Positions 24,136 to 35,768 are shown, counted from the stretch's first letter. The stretch is 64,000 nt of DNA from Adiantum capillus-veneris (GCA_014529385.2 CM043963.1:105927912-105991911); one strand, 5' to 3'. Numbers and translations are program-made. Notes: a model not told the origin generated them from the sequence alone.

Positions 24136-24219
24136 TTTTCATGTTGTAGCATGATTTTTTGTTTGAAGAGTATTTTTCTATAACTATGGATTTAACAATG
24201 TAATCTTTTTACTTACAGG
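24135..24219 (+). promoter_or_regulatory. Intron end and 3' splice site before the DUF7869 start
   Basis: A U-rich stretch ends in tttacttacag at 24218, one base before ATG at 24220. The ATG is therefore preceded by a spliced leader whose first exon must lie further left, in or beyond the minisatellite. The ParB-like gene has the same arrangement (tttgtttcag before its ATG), which suggests a shared design. Confidence 0.65.
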
Positions 24220-27200
24220 ATGGACTTCGAATCTGGGGAGAAAGTACATATGATACTTGACAATGAAATCGTTGGTATTGGTTGTGTGTGTAGAACAGAT
24301 CCAGATTCCACTTGTGGTGGTACAAAGATAGGGCTGGGAAATGTCTCCATACTAGTGGAGGAATGCCTGAAGGATGTGGTCCTACCTTTTCCTACAATGG
24401 ATACTTCATCTCTCCAAGGCTCATTATGGAGTGCTGTTCGATGGTCAAAGCTTCTTTTGCAATCTTTTGTATTAAATGGGAACTTAATTGATCCACACGA
24501 AAGCTACAATGGTGATGAAGAACATGATCATTCCGATCCTCTAGTTACAGATGCAATACCTATGACAAGCCCAGAATTTGAAGCAATGATTCGAGAGTCT
24601 TGGAGAAATCAGAGGGTCCTTTTAAAAGATGACACAATGATGCAAACCATGAATGAAGGGACCATCTTATATGTATTTTCACATGATTATGTCAACTTTC
24701 AGGAACTTGGTCCTGATTGTGTGGGTGTGGGTATTGAAAGAGAAAATGCAAGCATTGATGATGTGGTTGAAGTGGGTAGCATCACTTTGCTAAAGTGGCC
24801 CATCAAGCAGACAACAATGTTGAATGGGATCCCATTACAACGCTTTGTTCCTGTTGATGGCATGCATGCTACATATGAGGATGTATCCAACGATGGCAAT
24901 GTTGGAAAAAAACTTGATGGGAGTAATGTTGTCCAGTTGTCAAGGAAGAGACGATACACTTTCATGAACAGGACTCAAAAATCAAAATCAGCACCAGCTT
25001 CGACTTTTTACCTTTCAAACAAATCAATTCAAAGGGTATCATGCATTGATTGTTGTGCACAAAAATGCTGCCAATTTGCAGATCGTGATATGGTGACAAG
25101 GTTACGACAACAATTTTGGGGAGAGTCTCAAAAATCACGCACTAATTATGTTTATGATGTTCTTTCTATATGTTATCAGAAAGATGAGAAGTCACGATAC
25201 CAATTCAGGCTAAATGGCTCTATTGTTTGTTGTAGAGCATGGTATGAGCTACATGGAATACCAAAGACATCATTTTATCGATACAAGGAGAACTTTGAAA
25301 ATGGTGTGCGCCAATATGTACATGGGAACACATGTACATTGAGAAGGGGACTTCAACATACTAGTTTAGCAAGAGCACTACTAAATGAGTTTGTGGAAAA
25401 CAACTCTGAGAAGATGCCACATAGAAGTAGAACACTGCTAGATGGCTCAAGAGAGACTCAATTGGTGATTCCATCAACATACAAACAAGTGGATATTTTA
25501 TGTGAAATCAACACGACACTTGACCAAATGGGCTATGAGAAGAAGCTATCCCAATCTTCTTTTGGTAGAATTTGGAACAAAGAGTACCCACATGTCACTT
25601 TAACAAAGACGAGTGAGTTCTCTAAGTGCAATATTTGTAGCTCAATCAAGGCAAGGTTAGAAGCTAAACCTTCTCTTGAAGAGAGAGCTCTTCTCTTGAG
25701 GGAGAGAGAAGTTCACATGGCACAACAAAAGAGTTGCAGAAGCCTATATTATGCATGGCGCACGTATTCAGAAACTCAACCACAAAAATATGTATGCATA
25801 ATCCATGATAAGATGGTTCAAAAGAAGACTGCCATTCCTAGATTACGCATTGTTCCCAAGGGTGTGGATTCAGGATATAATCTGCAGGTGGCATTGATTG
25901 GCATGATCACTCATGGACATGGAGAAGGTCATTACGGACACTTTGTCTTGAATGGTTTGTGGCCAGATGATCCAAATCTTACAATTGGCTCAATTGCTAA
26001 TTGTTTACATAACCTCGAGAGAATAGATAAGCATCCTCTTGGTGATCTAGTAACAAATGGACTTCCAAGGAGCAATATTTCACTACTACATGCTTTGAAC
26101 TCAAGGGATGCTTTGGACTACCATAACTTGAGTGATGGAAAAGAGCCCATTGTGCAGTCGTCAGAAATTGCAGAAGAGGAATTGGGGTCAACATTTCGCA
26201 GATTGTCAGAGAACTTGTTGCTACAATTGGATAATTGTGCAGGGGAAAACAAAAATCGATACTTATTTGCCTATTTGTCAATGCTTGTTGCAAGGGGTGT
26301 TTTCAAAACCATCCAGCTGGGATTTTTAATGGTTGGGCATACACATGAGGACATAGACGCCATGTTTAGTAGGTTTTCAGAGAAGTTGAGAGTTACACAA
26401 ACCTATACTTTGCCACATTTGATGGATACATTACGAAACAGCTCATCTTCATCTCCAGCTCCATTTTTTCTCACAAAGATCCCCGATTTCAAGAAATATT
26501 GTGATGGCTATCTTTGTGATGGACAAGACATACTTGTTGGACATTCCAAACCGCTTCAGTTCAGGTTCTTTATGCAGGACGAGACACCAATGATGCAATA
26601 TAAGGCACATGTAGGTGTATCAAGTTGGAGTGGAAGTATTCGCCTTTGGAAAATAGACGCAGAAGGCAAGCCAATGTTACCACATGGAGATCCACCTCTA
26701 GTACAAATGGCGGAGTATGTCAAGGTCCACGAAGAAGTCATTTTGGGGCTAAAGAACTATATAAAATTTTGGAAAAATTTAGGGAATGGTTCAAGTATTC
26801 CGCGATATTATAGACCCGTGATAGATTATTGGAGTAAGGTAATTGAAGAGATTGGAAAAGCAATCATATCAGAGGGAGTCTTGTATGAAATGTTTTGGCC
26901 AAAAACTCAAGAATATTCTCACCTACAAAGCACTACAATGAATTTGCAACAAGGAGCAGAAAGATTCCTAGGCCTTGAAGAGTTGAACGATCATTTTTGT
27001 GGGCCTCAACGAGATAGGCCAAGGGAAGAGTTTGACCCTATGTCTGATGTGCACCAAGGTGACTTTCTTATGCTTGTTCCGAGTGACACAGAAATCTATC
27101 CAGTGTGGCTTACAATGGCTTTATCTGACATTGATAATGAGCCTACATCACCAAACTACAGAAAACTCTTGATTCAATAGTGGGCACCTTGCGCGAGAAA

Positions 27201-27449
27201 AAGTGGGATGACAGATACTCAAGCTTACAGTAATTGTTGGAAGGGTTATTGGGCTGTCAACTATATAAGGACCCACAAGTTTGGGAAACTATAGATGCAA
27301 TTGTTTGGTCCTGGAGACCCAACAAAGAAGGACCATTTTCTAGAATAAAGATTCCAGAAAGACATGCTCTAAAAGCCAAAGAAGGCCTCACTCGTGCACA
27401 TCAGCCACACTTGGATCAAAGTTCAGATATGGTATCAAATGTGGAGTAG
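24220..27449 (+). CDS. DUF8039/DUF7869 transposase-like protein, C-terminus broken
   Basis: A 986-codon frame (to 27180), probably a transposase or transposase-derived protein. Residues about 5-90 (GEKVHMILDN, IGLGNVSILV, VVLPFPT, SAVRWSKLLL) resemble DUF8039, a domain seen in plant transposon proteins. Residues about 275-350 hold a Cys-rich part (CIDCCAQKCC) and a CCRAWYELHGIPKTSFYRY motif, typical of proteins with DUF7869. A likely DDE-type core follows: D530 in CIIHDKM, D671 in LQLDNCAGENKNRYLF, and GHTHEDIDAMFSRF with E710, D711 and D713. Translation stops at TAG 27178-27180, but homologous-looking sequence goes on in another frame (LREKKWDDRYSSLQ), then after a TAA at about 27231 (GLLGCQLYKDPQVWETIDA), ending at TAG 27449. 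So the natural C-terminus is about 90 residues longer and is now cut off. Confidence 0.8.
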
Positions 27450-28399
27450 AATTATGTGGAGCTTCTATTGTGACTATACTAGTCAATTTGTAAACAAAAT
27501 CTTTTTTGTATCTTCCTTTGTTTTATGTAATTTATAGTTATTATTCAAATCCATGTGTTGTACATCCTCTTGACTTTTGGTGTTTATCAACACCACAATC
27601 CTATGAGATTTTCACTTTATTTACTAGCCACACACCTCAATTTTTCCCACTTTAAGTGGAAAATTCCCAAATTACATGAATTCGGTCGATTTGGAGATTC
27701 CCATAATGTGAGATTTTTACCAAAATACCTAATATGGTCTTTTTAGTAGAGTTTCCTCCTAAAATTTTAGTAATATTTCAAAATGTCATCAAAACCGCAT
27801 AAAGCATGAACAAACACTCAATGTCTCAGTAGAAAGACCACATATGGTAGACAAAAATTACCAAAAATAGGCAATGTAGCTCACGTTTAACCAAGAGTTT
27901 GTATGGATGATTGTTTCTATACAAAAAGCTTGTAAAACTCTAATTTTTCCACTTGTAAGCTGTACCTAGCTCAAATTGTATTTGCATATGCATACATAGC
28001 ATAAAATATCACAAAACCATGCTAAAAACACTCTTGCAAATGACCACATAGTCATACATGAGCACAACACCTAGGCTGCATAGTCTGCACTAGAAAAGGA
28101 TGTGCAACCTCTAAGCAAAATAGTAAAATGTAGCACACACTACCTCGTTGGTTTTAAAACTCGTCAATAGAAAATCAGACACATAGCACAATCATCCATT
28201 TGTGCTTCTAATCATCATCCAAGAGCCGATCTTGCTCGTGGGAATCCACTCTGAAATAGTCTATCAGAGCTGCTATCTGTCAATGTATGTCACTTAAGCA
28301 GGAGATGGAGAACCTTCGGAGCCAAAATTGTCATCAAGGTGGTCACCAAGGAGACTACATCAAAACCGAGTCACTTCGGATGCAGGCTACATGACAACT

Positions 28400-28400
<1 letters not shown>
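27450..28400. other. Noncoding flank, no gene seen
   Basis: AT-rich, with no minisatellite core, so the left-hand unit ends about here. A perfect 13-bp palindrome (ccactttaagtgg) lies near 27648. I see no target duplication or terminal inverted repeat that would define a transposon end, and no credible frame. Confidence 0.5.

Positions 28401-28401
<1 letters not shown>

Positions 28402-28496
<95 letters not shown>
28402..28496 (+). repeat. (CT)n microsatellite, ~95 bp
   Basis: Uninterrupted CT dinucleotide run of about 47 units. The Leu-Ser frame across it is not a gene. Confidence 0.98.
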
Positions 28497-28498
<2 letters not shown>

Positions 28499-28499
28499 A

Positions 28500-29008
28500 A
28501 ATTGAGGTCAAGATGCCAAGGGGAAGCCATCAAAGAAAAACCCCTCTAGAATGGGCGTGGGAGGGAGCCGATGCCGAGGCTAAAGTAGAAGAGAGCAAAA
28601 TTGCTCTTGCTAAGAAGAACTCTCGATGCTGACTTCTGTCATTGTCGGAAGCATGCCCAATGCCATAGCCACCAGTGCTCAAAGCCGATGTTGACTTATC
28701 GATGCCGAGAAGAATGGTGAAAGTAAAAAACCATAGTCAATGTTGTATGCACATAAAGGGGAGAGGATACGCTCTCTCTCCCTCGTGCTATGCAGAAGCC
28801 ACCGGAGGATATTGGGTCGATGCCGGCAGCTGTCAAGGATTATTCGTCGAATCTCACACACGATGCATGTGTGTGTGCATGCACATGCACCGAGAGCACA
28901 TACTACCTCTCTGTTTTCTCTACGTTGTCAATCAAAAACCGTGTGTGTGAACACATTCGTAGAGAATTAAAAAAGGGCTCAATTTTTTAATTTCTGCTCA
29001 AACTCTAT
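28500..29008. other. Noncoding, low complexity
   Basis: Between two microsatellites. It contains repeats of 'gatgccga' and 'gatgccggc' (28570-28850) in a loosely repeated pattern. Several short frames exist on both strands, none with recognisable features. Confidence 0.45.

Positions 29009-29076
<68 letters not shown>
29009..29076 (+). repeat. (GA)n microsatellite
   Basis: GA run of about 34 units with one interruption. It abuts the first copy of the duplicated block that starts at about 29087. Confidence 0.95.
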
Positions 29077-29079
<3 letters not shown>

Positions 29080-29086
29080 CAGTTGT

Positions 29087-30310
29087 TTTAACTTATATAA
29101 TAAGACATAAATCAACTTTTACATTTAAAAGACAGCTGTCTTCAGAGAAAATGCAAAAATTAGTAAAAAAACAACTCAGTCTTAGAATTATCTTTGTACA
29201 TGGCATATGAGAATGAAGCCTCATTCTAGTATACAAATGATAGTGATCCAATAAAGAATTACTTCCCAATTGGTAAGAGCAGGTGCACTATCTGATAGAC
29301 AATAGCTTTAAGCCAAAAAAAAAATCCAAGAAAAAATAGAGTCCTCACCTGCATTCATCCAAACAAGACAACAGATTCGTTAGCCTTCGTTGTGTATTAC
29401 AGGTGTCAATGGACTATATCAGTTATTATCCATGTCCAACTTACAACTCTTTTTAACTCAAAACCACTGTCCAAAATGTTCATGTCTTTCAGTTCTTAAA
29501 ATTTTAATGTGAAAAAAAGTTTATTATCTCATTTATATGCAGTAGTTGTATTGATCCAAGTGTCCTACTTTAACCCATCGGTTAGCTTTTCAAATATTGT
29601 TTTGCCATATTGTCAGGCCCAAATTCCTAAGTACCATAAAGCATAAATTAAACCTGATTAACAGCTTGATATATGTACCAATACTAGAATAACTTTGCCA
29701 ATTTTTTCAAGCACCGATTTGACTAGCTTTACTAAGTACCATGAAGCCATAAAGTGTCCACAATACCAACTACAGATACCTCCCATTTTTGAAAAAAAAA
29801 CTCAGCTAATGTTGGCAAGCCAAGTCAACATTCTCATACCCATTGGGGATTACTAATATTAACCTACCAGAGTTTGTAAGTTAATGAGAAAAAACACTAA
29901 TGAGCCCAAGCAAGAAAGATTAGTTTAAAAAAACTATTGATAGCTTGTCTATCTAAAAGAGAAAAAACCCCATGGATGTTACCGAAACTGTCAGCGTTAT
30001 GCTATATAAGCTAACACACGAGATCCCTTGCAAGTGTATCAATCCCAAAAATGGCATAAGAGAAGACAAAACCCCTTTACACTGCAAAATAGTATGCAGA
30101 TATTTCCATGTGTCTAATACATAGTAAAACATCCCCGACTCTAGGCCAGACAAACGACAGTATCAAGTATAAGATCCCCCATTTTACTCGGTCCGAATAT
30201 TGCCACATCAAGCACCACTATATTGGTTGTGCATGGGTTTCTGCAACATCCTCATCCAAAATGAAGTACAAGCGTTGTTCAAGCTATTAAAAAAGCCTTT
30301 TGTCACAAGA
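29087..30310. repeat. Duplicated block, copy 1
   Basis: Shares long stretches with 31083-32540: 'ttttaacttatataataagac' at the start, 'cattcatccaaacaaga', 'gtgtattacaggtgtcaatgg', 'gtccacaataccaactacag' and 'agatcccttgcaagtgtatc'. It is the same orientation as copy 2, with starts about 2.0 kb apart. It could be a segmental tandem duplication or the long repeats of a decayed element. No coding function seen. Confidence 0.8.
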
Positions 30311-30348
30311 AACTAGTAAGGCAAGCTCTTGCTGATACTTTATTTTGA

Positions 30349-30614
30349 TACTGTATAGAAAGAATAGGCAATTGCGCTATGTACTGGGAAATCATATTCA
30401 CCCCATCTTTGGAGTCCTTGTCCAAGGTAGCCAGAATTTGACCCAGTCATAAAGGACAACATGTGTAAGATAGACAACTTTTTGTCAGAAGATAGAGCCG
30501 AATCATATATTAATTGAGAAGCATCCAGACTGCCAATACATCTGAGAACAAGAGAGGTAGCCATAGAAAGGGGTTTAGAAGATAGTTCCAAGCCTTGCGA
30601 GAGAGAAAGGGTCT
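30349..30614 (-). CDS. Lone coding exon of an unrecognised gene
   Basis: On the minus strand a 3' splice site (ttgtctattgcag) is followed by an open stretch of about 88 codons that looks like true protein: TLSLSQGLELSSKPLSMATS, then DASQLIYDSALSSDKK, then GSNSGYLGQGLQRWGEYDFP, ending SFYTVSK before a TAA. I do not recognise the family. Codon use and mixed hydrophobic/polar composition argue for a real exon. Its partner exons are not visible nearby, so it may be an exon of a gene with very long introns, or a captured fragment. It sits exactly between the two copies of the duplicated block. Confidence 0.45.
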
Positions 30615-31082
30615 GCAATAGACAAAATTATCTAGTAAGTCACGGATTATTTTTGGTAGTAAGTAATACAATGTTTGGCCGATCTAGCCAAAAAAGGTCT
30701 AGTTCTAATAGCTAGGGCATTTTTAGGAGTCTGGTCTTTTAGGTAAAATCTATTTTTTTCTAAAATCCTTCTATGTTTTTTCGAGTCGTGGTTTACCCTC
30801 ATGCGAGCTATCTAAAATGTTTGTGATCCTAAAAGAAAGTATATATAAGATTAGTCTAGTAGTTTGGGCTTGCAATTCTTAAACCGGCAAGGTCAAAGAC
30901 CATGAAAGCCATGAGCAAGAAACCAAAATCTTAGCCTATGTAGGACCACCTAACACCAGCCAACCAATCAAGGATTTCAAGGCAGTGGGTCCAAGCATAG
31001 AACCAAGATTCAAGATAGTCTCTAAAGCTAGCATCCCGTTCTTTAAAAAAACGGAAAAAAACTTATGTATAGGACATGTATG
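30615..31082. other. Noncoding between exon and duplicated block
   Basis: No frame or repeat of note. By the splice-site reading this would be intron upstream of the lone exon. Confidence 0.4.
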
Positions 31083-32540
31083 TAGCTGTTTTAACTTATA
31101 TAATAAGACATAAATGAACTTTTACATTCAAAAGACAGTTGGCTTCAGAGAAAAGGAAAAAACTTATTACAAAAAAACTCAGTCTTAGAATTATCTTTTT
31201 ACATGGCATATGAGAATGAAGCCTCATTCTAGTATACAATGATAGTGATCCAATAAAGGATTACTTCCCAAGTGGTAAGAACAAATGTACTATCTAATAG
31301 ACAATAGCTTTAAGCCAAAAAAAAATCGAAGAAAGGATAGAGTCCTCACCTGCATTCATCCAAACAAGAAAACAGATTCGTTAGCTACCTTGGATGTGTA
31401 TTATAGGTGTCAATGGACTATATCAGTTATTATCCATGTCCAACTTATAACTTTTTTAAACTTAAAACCTGTCCAAAATGTTCATGTCTTTCAGTTCTTT
31501 AGTTTTTAATGTGAAAAAAAGTTTATTATCTCATTTATTTGCAGTAGTTGTATGCATGGTTTTTATATAGCCCAACGTTTTATAAGACCTTGAAATAGAT
31601 ATTTAACATATATATCATTTTGATCAAAAGGCCATTACCCCTTTTGATCCAAGTGTCCTAATTAAACCCGTAGGTTAGTTTTTCTAATATTGTTTTTCCA
31701 TATTGTCAGGCCCAAATTCCTAAGTACCATAAAGCATAAAGTAGTCTGATTAACAGCTTGATATATGTACCAATACCATAACAACTTTGCCAAATTTTTC
31801 AAGCACCTGACTAGCTTTACTAAGTACCATGAAGCCATAAAGTGTCCACAATACCAACTACAGATACCTCCCGTTTTTTGAATAAAAACTCGGCTTATGT
31901 TGACAAGCCAAATCAACATTCTCATACGCATTTGAGCTTACGAATATCAACCTACCAGAGCTAGTAAGTTAATGAGAAAAAACACTAAATGAGCCCAAGC
32001 TAGGAAGATTAGTAAAAGGAAACTATTGATAGCTTGTCTATCTAAAAGAGAAAAACCCCATAGATGTTACCGGCACTGTCAGTGTCATGCTATATAAGCT
32101 AACACGCGAGATCCCTTGCAAGTGTCTCAAGGAAACTATTGATAGCTTGCCTATCTTAAAGAGAAAAAACCCCATAGATGTATTCGACACTGTAGCGGCA
32201 TTCTATATAAGCTAGCACGCGAGATCCCTTGCAAGTGTATCAATCCCAAAAATGGCATAAGGGAAGACAAAACCCCTTTACAGTGTGAAATAGTATGCAT
32301 ATATTTTTGTGCATCTGATACATAGTAAAACAACCCTGACTCTAGGGCAGACAAACGACAGTATCAAGTATAAGATCCCCCATTTTTCTCACCACATCAA
32401 GAACCACAATATTGGTTGTGCATGGGTAACCAAAACATCCTCATCCAAAATGAAGTACAGGTGTTGTTCAAGCTATCAAAAAATTCTTTCGTCACAAGAA
32501 ACTAATTATTCTAAAGTAGCCAAAAAAACCCAACATTAAT
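31083..32540. repeat. Duplicated block, copy 2
   Basis: Second copy of 29087-30310. It has an extra stretch at about 31550-31650 (atatagcccaacgttttata) absent from copy 1, and a local duplication of about 115 bp: 'ggaaactattgatagcttg' to 'gatcccttgcaagtgt' occurs at about 32018-32128 and again at about 32131-32240. Confidence 0.8.
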
Positions 32541-32920
32541 CAGCAAGATTAGTTCCAATTATCATCATCAAAAAAATATGTACTGCAAGCCATTAAAAAA
32601 AAATCACCATCCATCTTCAATCAATTAATTCCAGCATAGTTATGCAATTGCAAAAAAATATAAAAAAAACTCAGGTATAGCCAGTCGGTGACTGCGCGAT
32701 TTAGCAGAAAACTATAACCTAACTTTCATGAAGGAAAAACCATTAATGTATGTCATCAAGGTACTATTATCATGGTGAGTACCGACCTACGATGGTAGCT
32801 CAACAACCTCCATAACTACTTAGTATCAAAAAGCCCTCACACCTCTCCTTAAAATACACATGCAAAGAGAAAAAATATCCACAGACTAAGTGAGGGGCCA
32901 GCCAGCCTATTGTCACTCCC
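32541..32920. other. Noncoding, nothing recognised
   Basis: A-rich sequence without a credible frame. It leads directly into the copia remnant. Confidence 0.4.
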
Positions 32921-33480
32921 ATGGAAACAGGTTTGAAATTGAGTCTTCATGATGCTGGTGATTCTGCAAATGTCATTCTTTACCAAAATGTTTTTAGATG
33001 CCTCATTTATGTATGCAACACGAGGCCGGATATTCAGTTTGCAATCTCACAGGTAAGTAGATTTATGCATAGCCCAGGGTCTAAGCCTTAACAGGCTGTC
33101 AAGAGGATTTTTCACTACTTGAGTGGCACTTTACATCTTGTCTTTTTCTTATCCCAAGGTGGGATCATTGCCGCCAGACTTACATGCTTTTTTGGACCCA
33201 AATTAGGTTGGTTGTTCGACACGCGAGTGTCCACAAGTGGTTTTTGTTTCATGGTTGGTAGTTCATGTATATCATGGTTGATCAAGAAGAAACCTACAGT
33301 GGCCACTTCTAATTGTGAGGCTGAGTGTAGAGCAATCTTCATAGCTACGGTTGACTATGTATGGCTTAGACGCCTTATGGCTGATTTGGGTGTTGGACAT
33401 GACACTGCCAATACTATCTACACTAAAAGTTAGAGCGCATTGGTAGTTGCAAGGAACCCAGTTTTTCATGCTCGCACAAG
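32921..33480 (+). pseudogene. Ty1/copia reverse transcriptase-RNase H remnant
   Basis: The 3' end of a copia-type pol gene in one frame. It contains a CLIYVCNTRPDIQFAISQVS stretch (family: YLTxTRPDIxFAVxxxS), KRIFHYLSGTLHLV, STSGFCFMVGSSCISW, KKKPTVATSNCEAECRAI (RNase H with the conserved Glu) and ARNPVFHARTS. Two stops interrupt it: TAA at 33089-33091 and TAG at 33431-33433. The latter stands where the family has Gln in DNQSA, so CAG to TAG fits. The upstream RT, integrase and gag are missing. A dead fragment. Confidence 0.9.
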
Positions 33481-33869
33481 TTGTCATACTACTTGTTTAA
33501 CACCAAGTTGGAGCAGGTTGGATTATTGTTTGAAATATTTACTACCTATTTGACACCACCATCAAGTTGGAATAGGTTGAATAACTGAAGTATGTAAAAT
33601 ATATATCGAAAATCATCCCAAATCACTTGAGCTCATGTGAGTGGTTGTATAGTTTCATGACAAATCATCTTAGTAGAAGCTCCAATCGATGGAAGTACAA
33701 GCCATGACATTAGAGATAATTGATTTTACAATTTCTATCTATACTAAATATGAAGCAACTTAAAATTTTCAAGGAAGGAGACGGTGTCCACGTGTCACTC
33801 CTTGGTTCATTTCAAAAAACACCTTTACAAAACATCTAATCTAAAATGCAAAAGTGAAGGGTAAGATTG

Positions 33870-34085
33870 TAAGAAATGACAGCCTTTGCAGAATGTAAGA
33901 ACTGAAAAATCTTTTCAAATCTAAAGTCAAAAGAATTTCTATTCTACAAGTGACAACCTTTGCAGAATGTAAGAACTGACAAATCTTTTCAAATCTAAAG
34001 TCAAAAGAATTTCTATTCTACAAGTGACAACCTTTGCAGAATGTAAAAACTGACAAAGCTTTTCAAATGTAAAGTCAAAAAAGTA
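33870..34085 (+). repeat. 74-bp tandem repeat, three copies
   Basis: The unit contains cctttgcagaatgtaagaac and tttcaaatctaaagtcaaaa. Copies are aligned at about 33883, 33957 and 34031. The stretch before it (33490-33870) shows no gene. Confidence 0.9.
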
Positions 34086-34336
34086 TGATTGCACTTAACA
34101 AAAAAGGGATAACTTTAGTGGAGGTTTTGTTACTTAATGTGAATTTACTTTTTGAAGATATAACAAAAAAGAAAAAAAATTATCTCCTTATTCTTTATAC
34201 ATAGAAAGAATAAGGAGCTCTCACTTATTTTCACATTGTGCTCATACACAGTGAGATTTGGGAGCTCCATCCCACATCCTGTGTACTCTCTCTCTCCCCC
34301 CTTCTCCACACATGCACCGCATTCGTGCACTCACAA

Positions 34337-34835
34337 ACACATCCTAGTGTGACACCGTGAAGCCGTCCCCATCCGAAGAGAGAGTGGGTGGGAATCATAG
34401 TATGATAGGGGCCTTAGTGTCATAAACTGGTGAGCCTTATCACTATCTCAAATGGACTCCTTCCGGAGAGATCTATGGCTCTTGTTGTTCAATGCAATGT
34501 TGGCTGATATTTTGAACACATCCTAGTGTGACACTGTGAAGCCAATCCCCATCCAAAAAGAGAGTGGTTGGGAGTCCCAATATGACATCGACCTTAGGGT
34601 TGTAAACCGGTGAGCCTTGTCACTATCTCAAACGGGCTTCTTCGGGAGGGATCTATGGCTCTTGTCATCCTAGTGTGACATTGTGAAACTGCCCCCATCT
34701 AAAAAGAGAGCGGGTGGGAGCCCTAGTTTGACAAGTATGACAGGGGCCTTGATGTCATAAATTGGCTAGCCTTTTCACTATCTCAAATGGGCTCCTTCAA
34801 GAGGGATCTATGGCTCTTGTTATCTACACAGTCCA
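34337..34835 (-). repeat. 150-180-bp tandem repeat, three copies
   Basis: Three diverged copies begin with 'catcctagtgtgacac' at about 34340, 34519 and 34666, and end with 'gggatctatggctcttgt'. They lie immediately next to the tRNA-like sequence at about 34900 and may be the body of the same short interspersed element, amplified locally. Confidence 0.8.
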
Positions 34836-34839
34836 ATCA

Positions 34840-35010
34840 TCAAGTGAACTAGGGACAAACTAGAGATAAACTATGGTCGAGGGAAAAAAAAGTGCAATTC
34901 ATTCCTAGTTCACCATCCACTCCCCTTGAGAGATTCGAACCGATGATACCATGTTGCAGAGAGGGGGGCTTACCATCACACTATCACGTGCATCATGCGA
35001 TGGGAGGTGT
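34840..35010 (-). mobile_element. Candidate tRNA-derived SINE head (minus strand)
   Basis: On the minus strand a box-B-like GGTTCGAATCT (about 34932-34922) is preceded at tRNA-like distance by a box-A-like TAGTGTGATGGTAAGC. That is the internal RNA polymerase III promoter pattern of a tRNA. The arms do not fold into a convincing tRNA by eye, so this is more likely a tRNA-derived SINE than a working tRNA. The tandem repeat next to it would be downstream in this orientation. Confidence 0.45.
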
Positions 35011-35261
35011 GGCTTCCCACATAATCTTAGTTCACTGCCCTTCCTAGTTTACCCCTAGTTCATCTGACAACCAGATTGTCTCTGCCGTGTGTGAGTGATG
35101 ATAGCCATAGATCTCGTCTTCTATAAATGACACGAGATGGCCGTCAAGGGATCTACGGCAATGGTGCTTTATCGGTGTGGCGGGGGCCTTTGGGCCGTTG
35201 GATCAATGTAGTAGGGGGGACAGATTTATATAGAACTATCCTCACTACCCTTTCAGCAAGT
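35011..35261. other. Noncoding
   Basis: Moderately GC-rich. Shares phrases such as 'gggatctacggcaatggt' with the tandem repeat to the left, so it may be more of the same dispersed family. Confidence 0.35.
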
Positions 35262-35461
35262 CGTGATAGGTGGGTTGGATAGGGAGTGGGAGCGCTAAGT
35301 GGGAGGTCGGGGGTTCGAGTCACGTCGCGTCAACAGGAGCCTATAATTTTTGTCAACATGGAGATGGGATCAACGGTGGATTAAATCTCCGTTGTAGATT
35401 CCTTGACTTTGGCCCGTGGCCTTTATGGACGAGGATAGAGCCCCCCGTGCTCAAAAAAACC
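35262..35461 (+). mobile_element. Candidate tRNA-derived SINE (plus strand)
   Basis: Begins with a D-arm-like stretch (tggatagggagtgggagc), followed by box B GGTTCGAGTC at about 35312, a ~140-bp body, and ends in a short A tail (caaaaaa, about 35455). It is then followed by a dispersed-repeat sequence (cctaggtttagtg) seen again at 38.9-39.6 kb. Confidence 0.5.
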
Positions 35462-35612
35462 TAGGTTTAGTGTAATACCACCTACAAATTTTGAGATTTA
35501 CCTCTCAAATTTATATTTGAAGGTGAGAAAACGCACAATTTTTTAAAAAATTAGTGTAATTTGGCATGAAAACCTTGATATTTAGTCAATTTACCTCTAT
35601 TGCTTCTCATAT

Positions 35613-35768
35613 TGTGGTGTGCTCACATGTGGACAAGAGTAGAACCCGAATGAGCGTGCCTTGCCTGGAGCAAGCACCTCCTTATATTATGCTAGAGAGT
35701 TGGTTACAACCATAATGTGTCCGACCACCCTAGGTTGCCGGACTCTACCCACACGAGCACACACCACA
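35613..35768 (-). repeat. Left (3') LTR of the small retroelement
   Basis: Same sequence as 37254-37410 apart from scattered substitutions and a few small indels. Adjoins the polypurine tract at 35769-35779. Confidence 0.85.

Noticed and set aside
28328-28549. Leu-Ser repeat protein
   Set aside because: Direct translation of the (CT)n run. The same holds for frames at 29007, 37531, 42051, 43037 and 62742.
34840-35010. Functional tRNA gene on the minus strand
   Set aside because: Box A and B are present but acceptor and anticodon arms do not pair by eye. A SINE is more likely.
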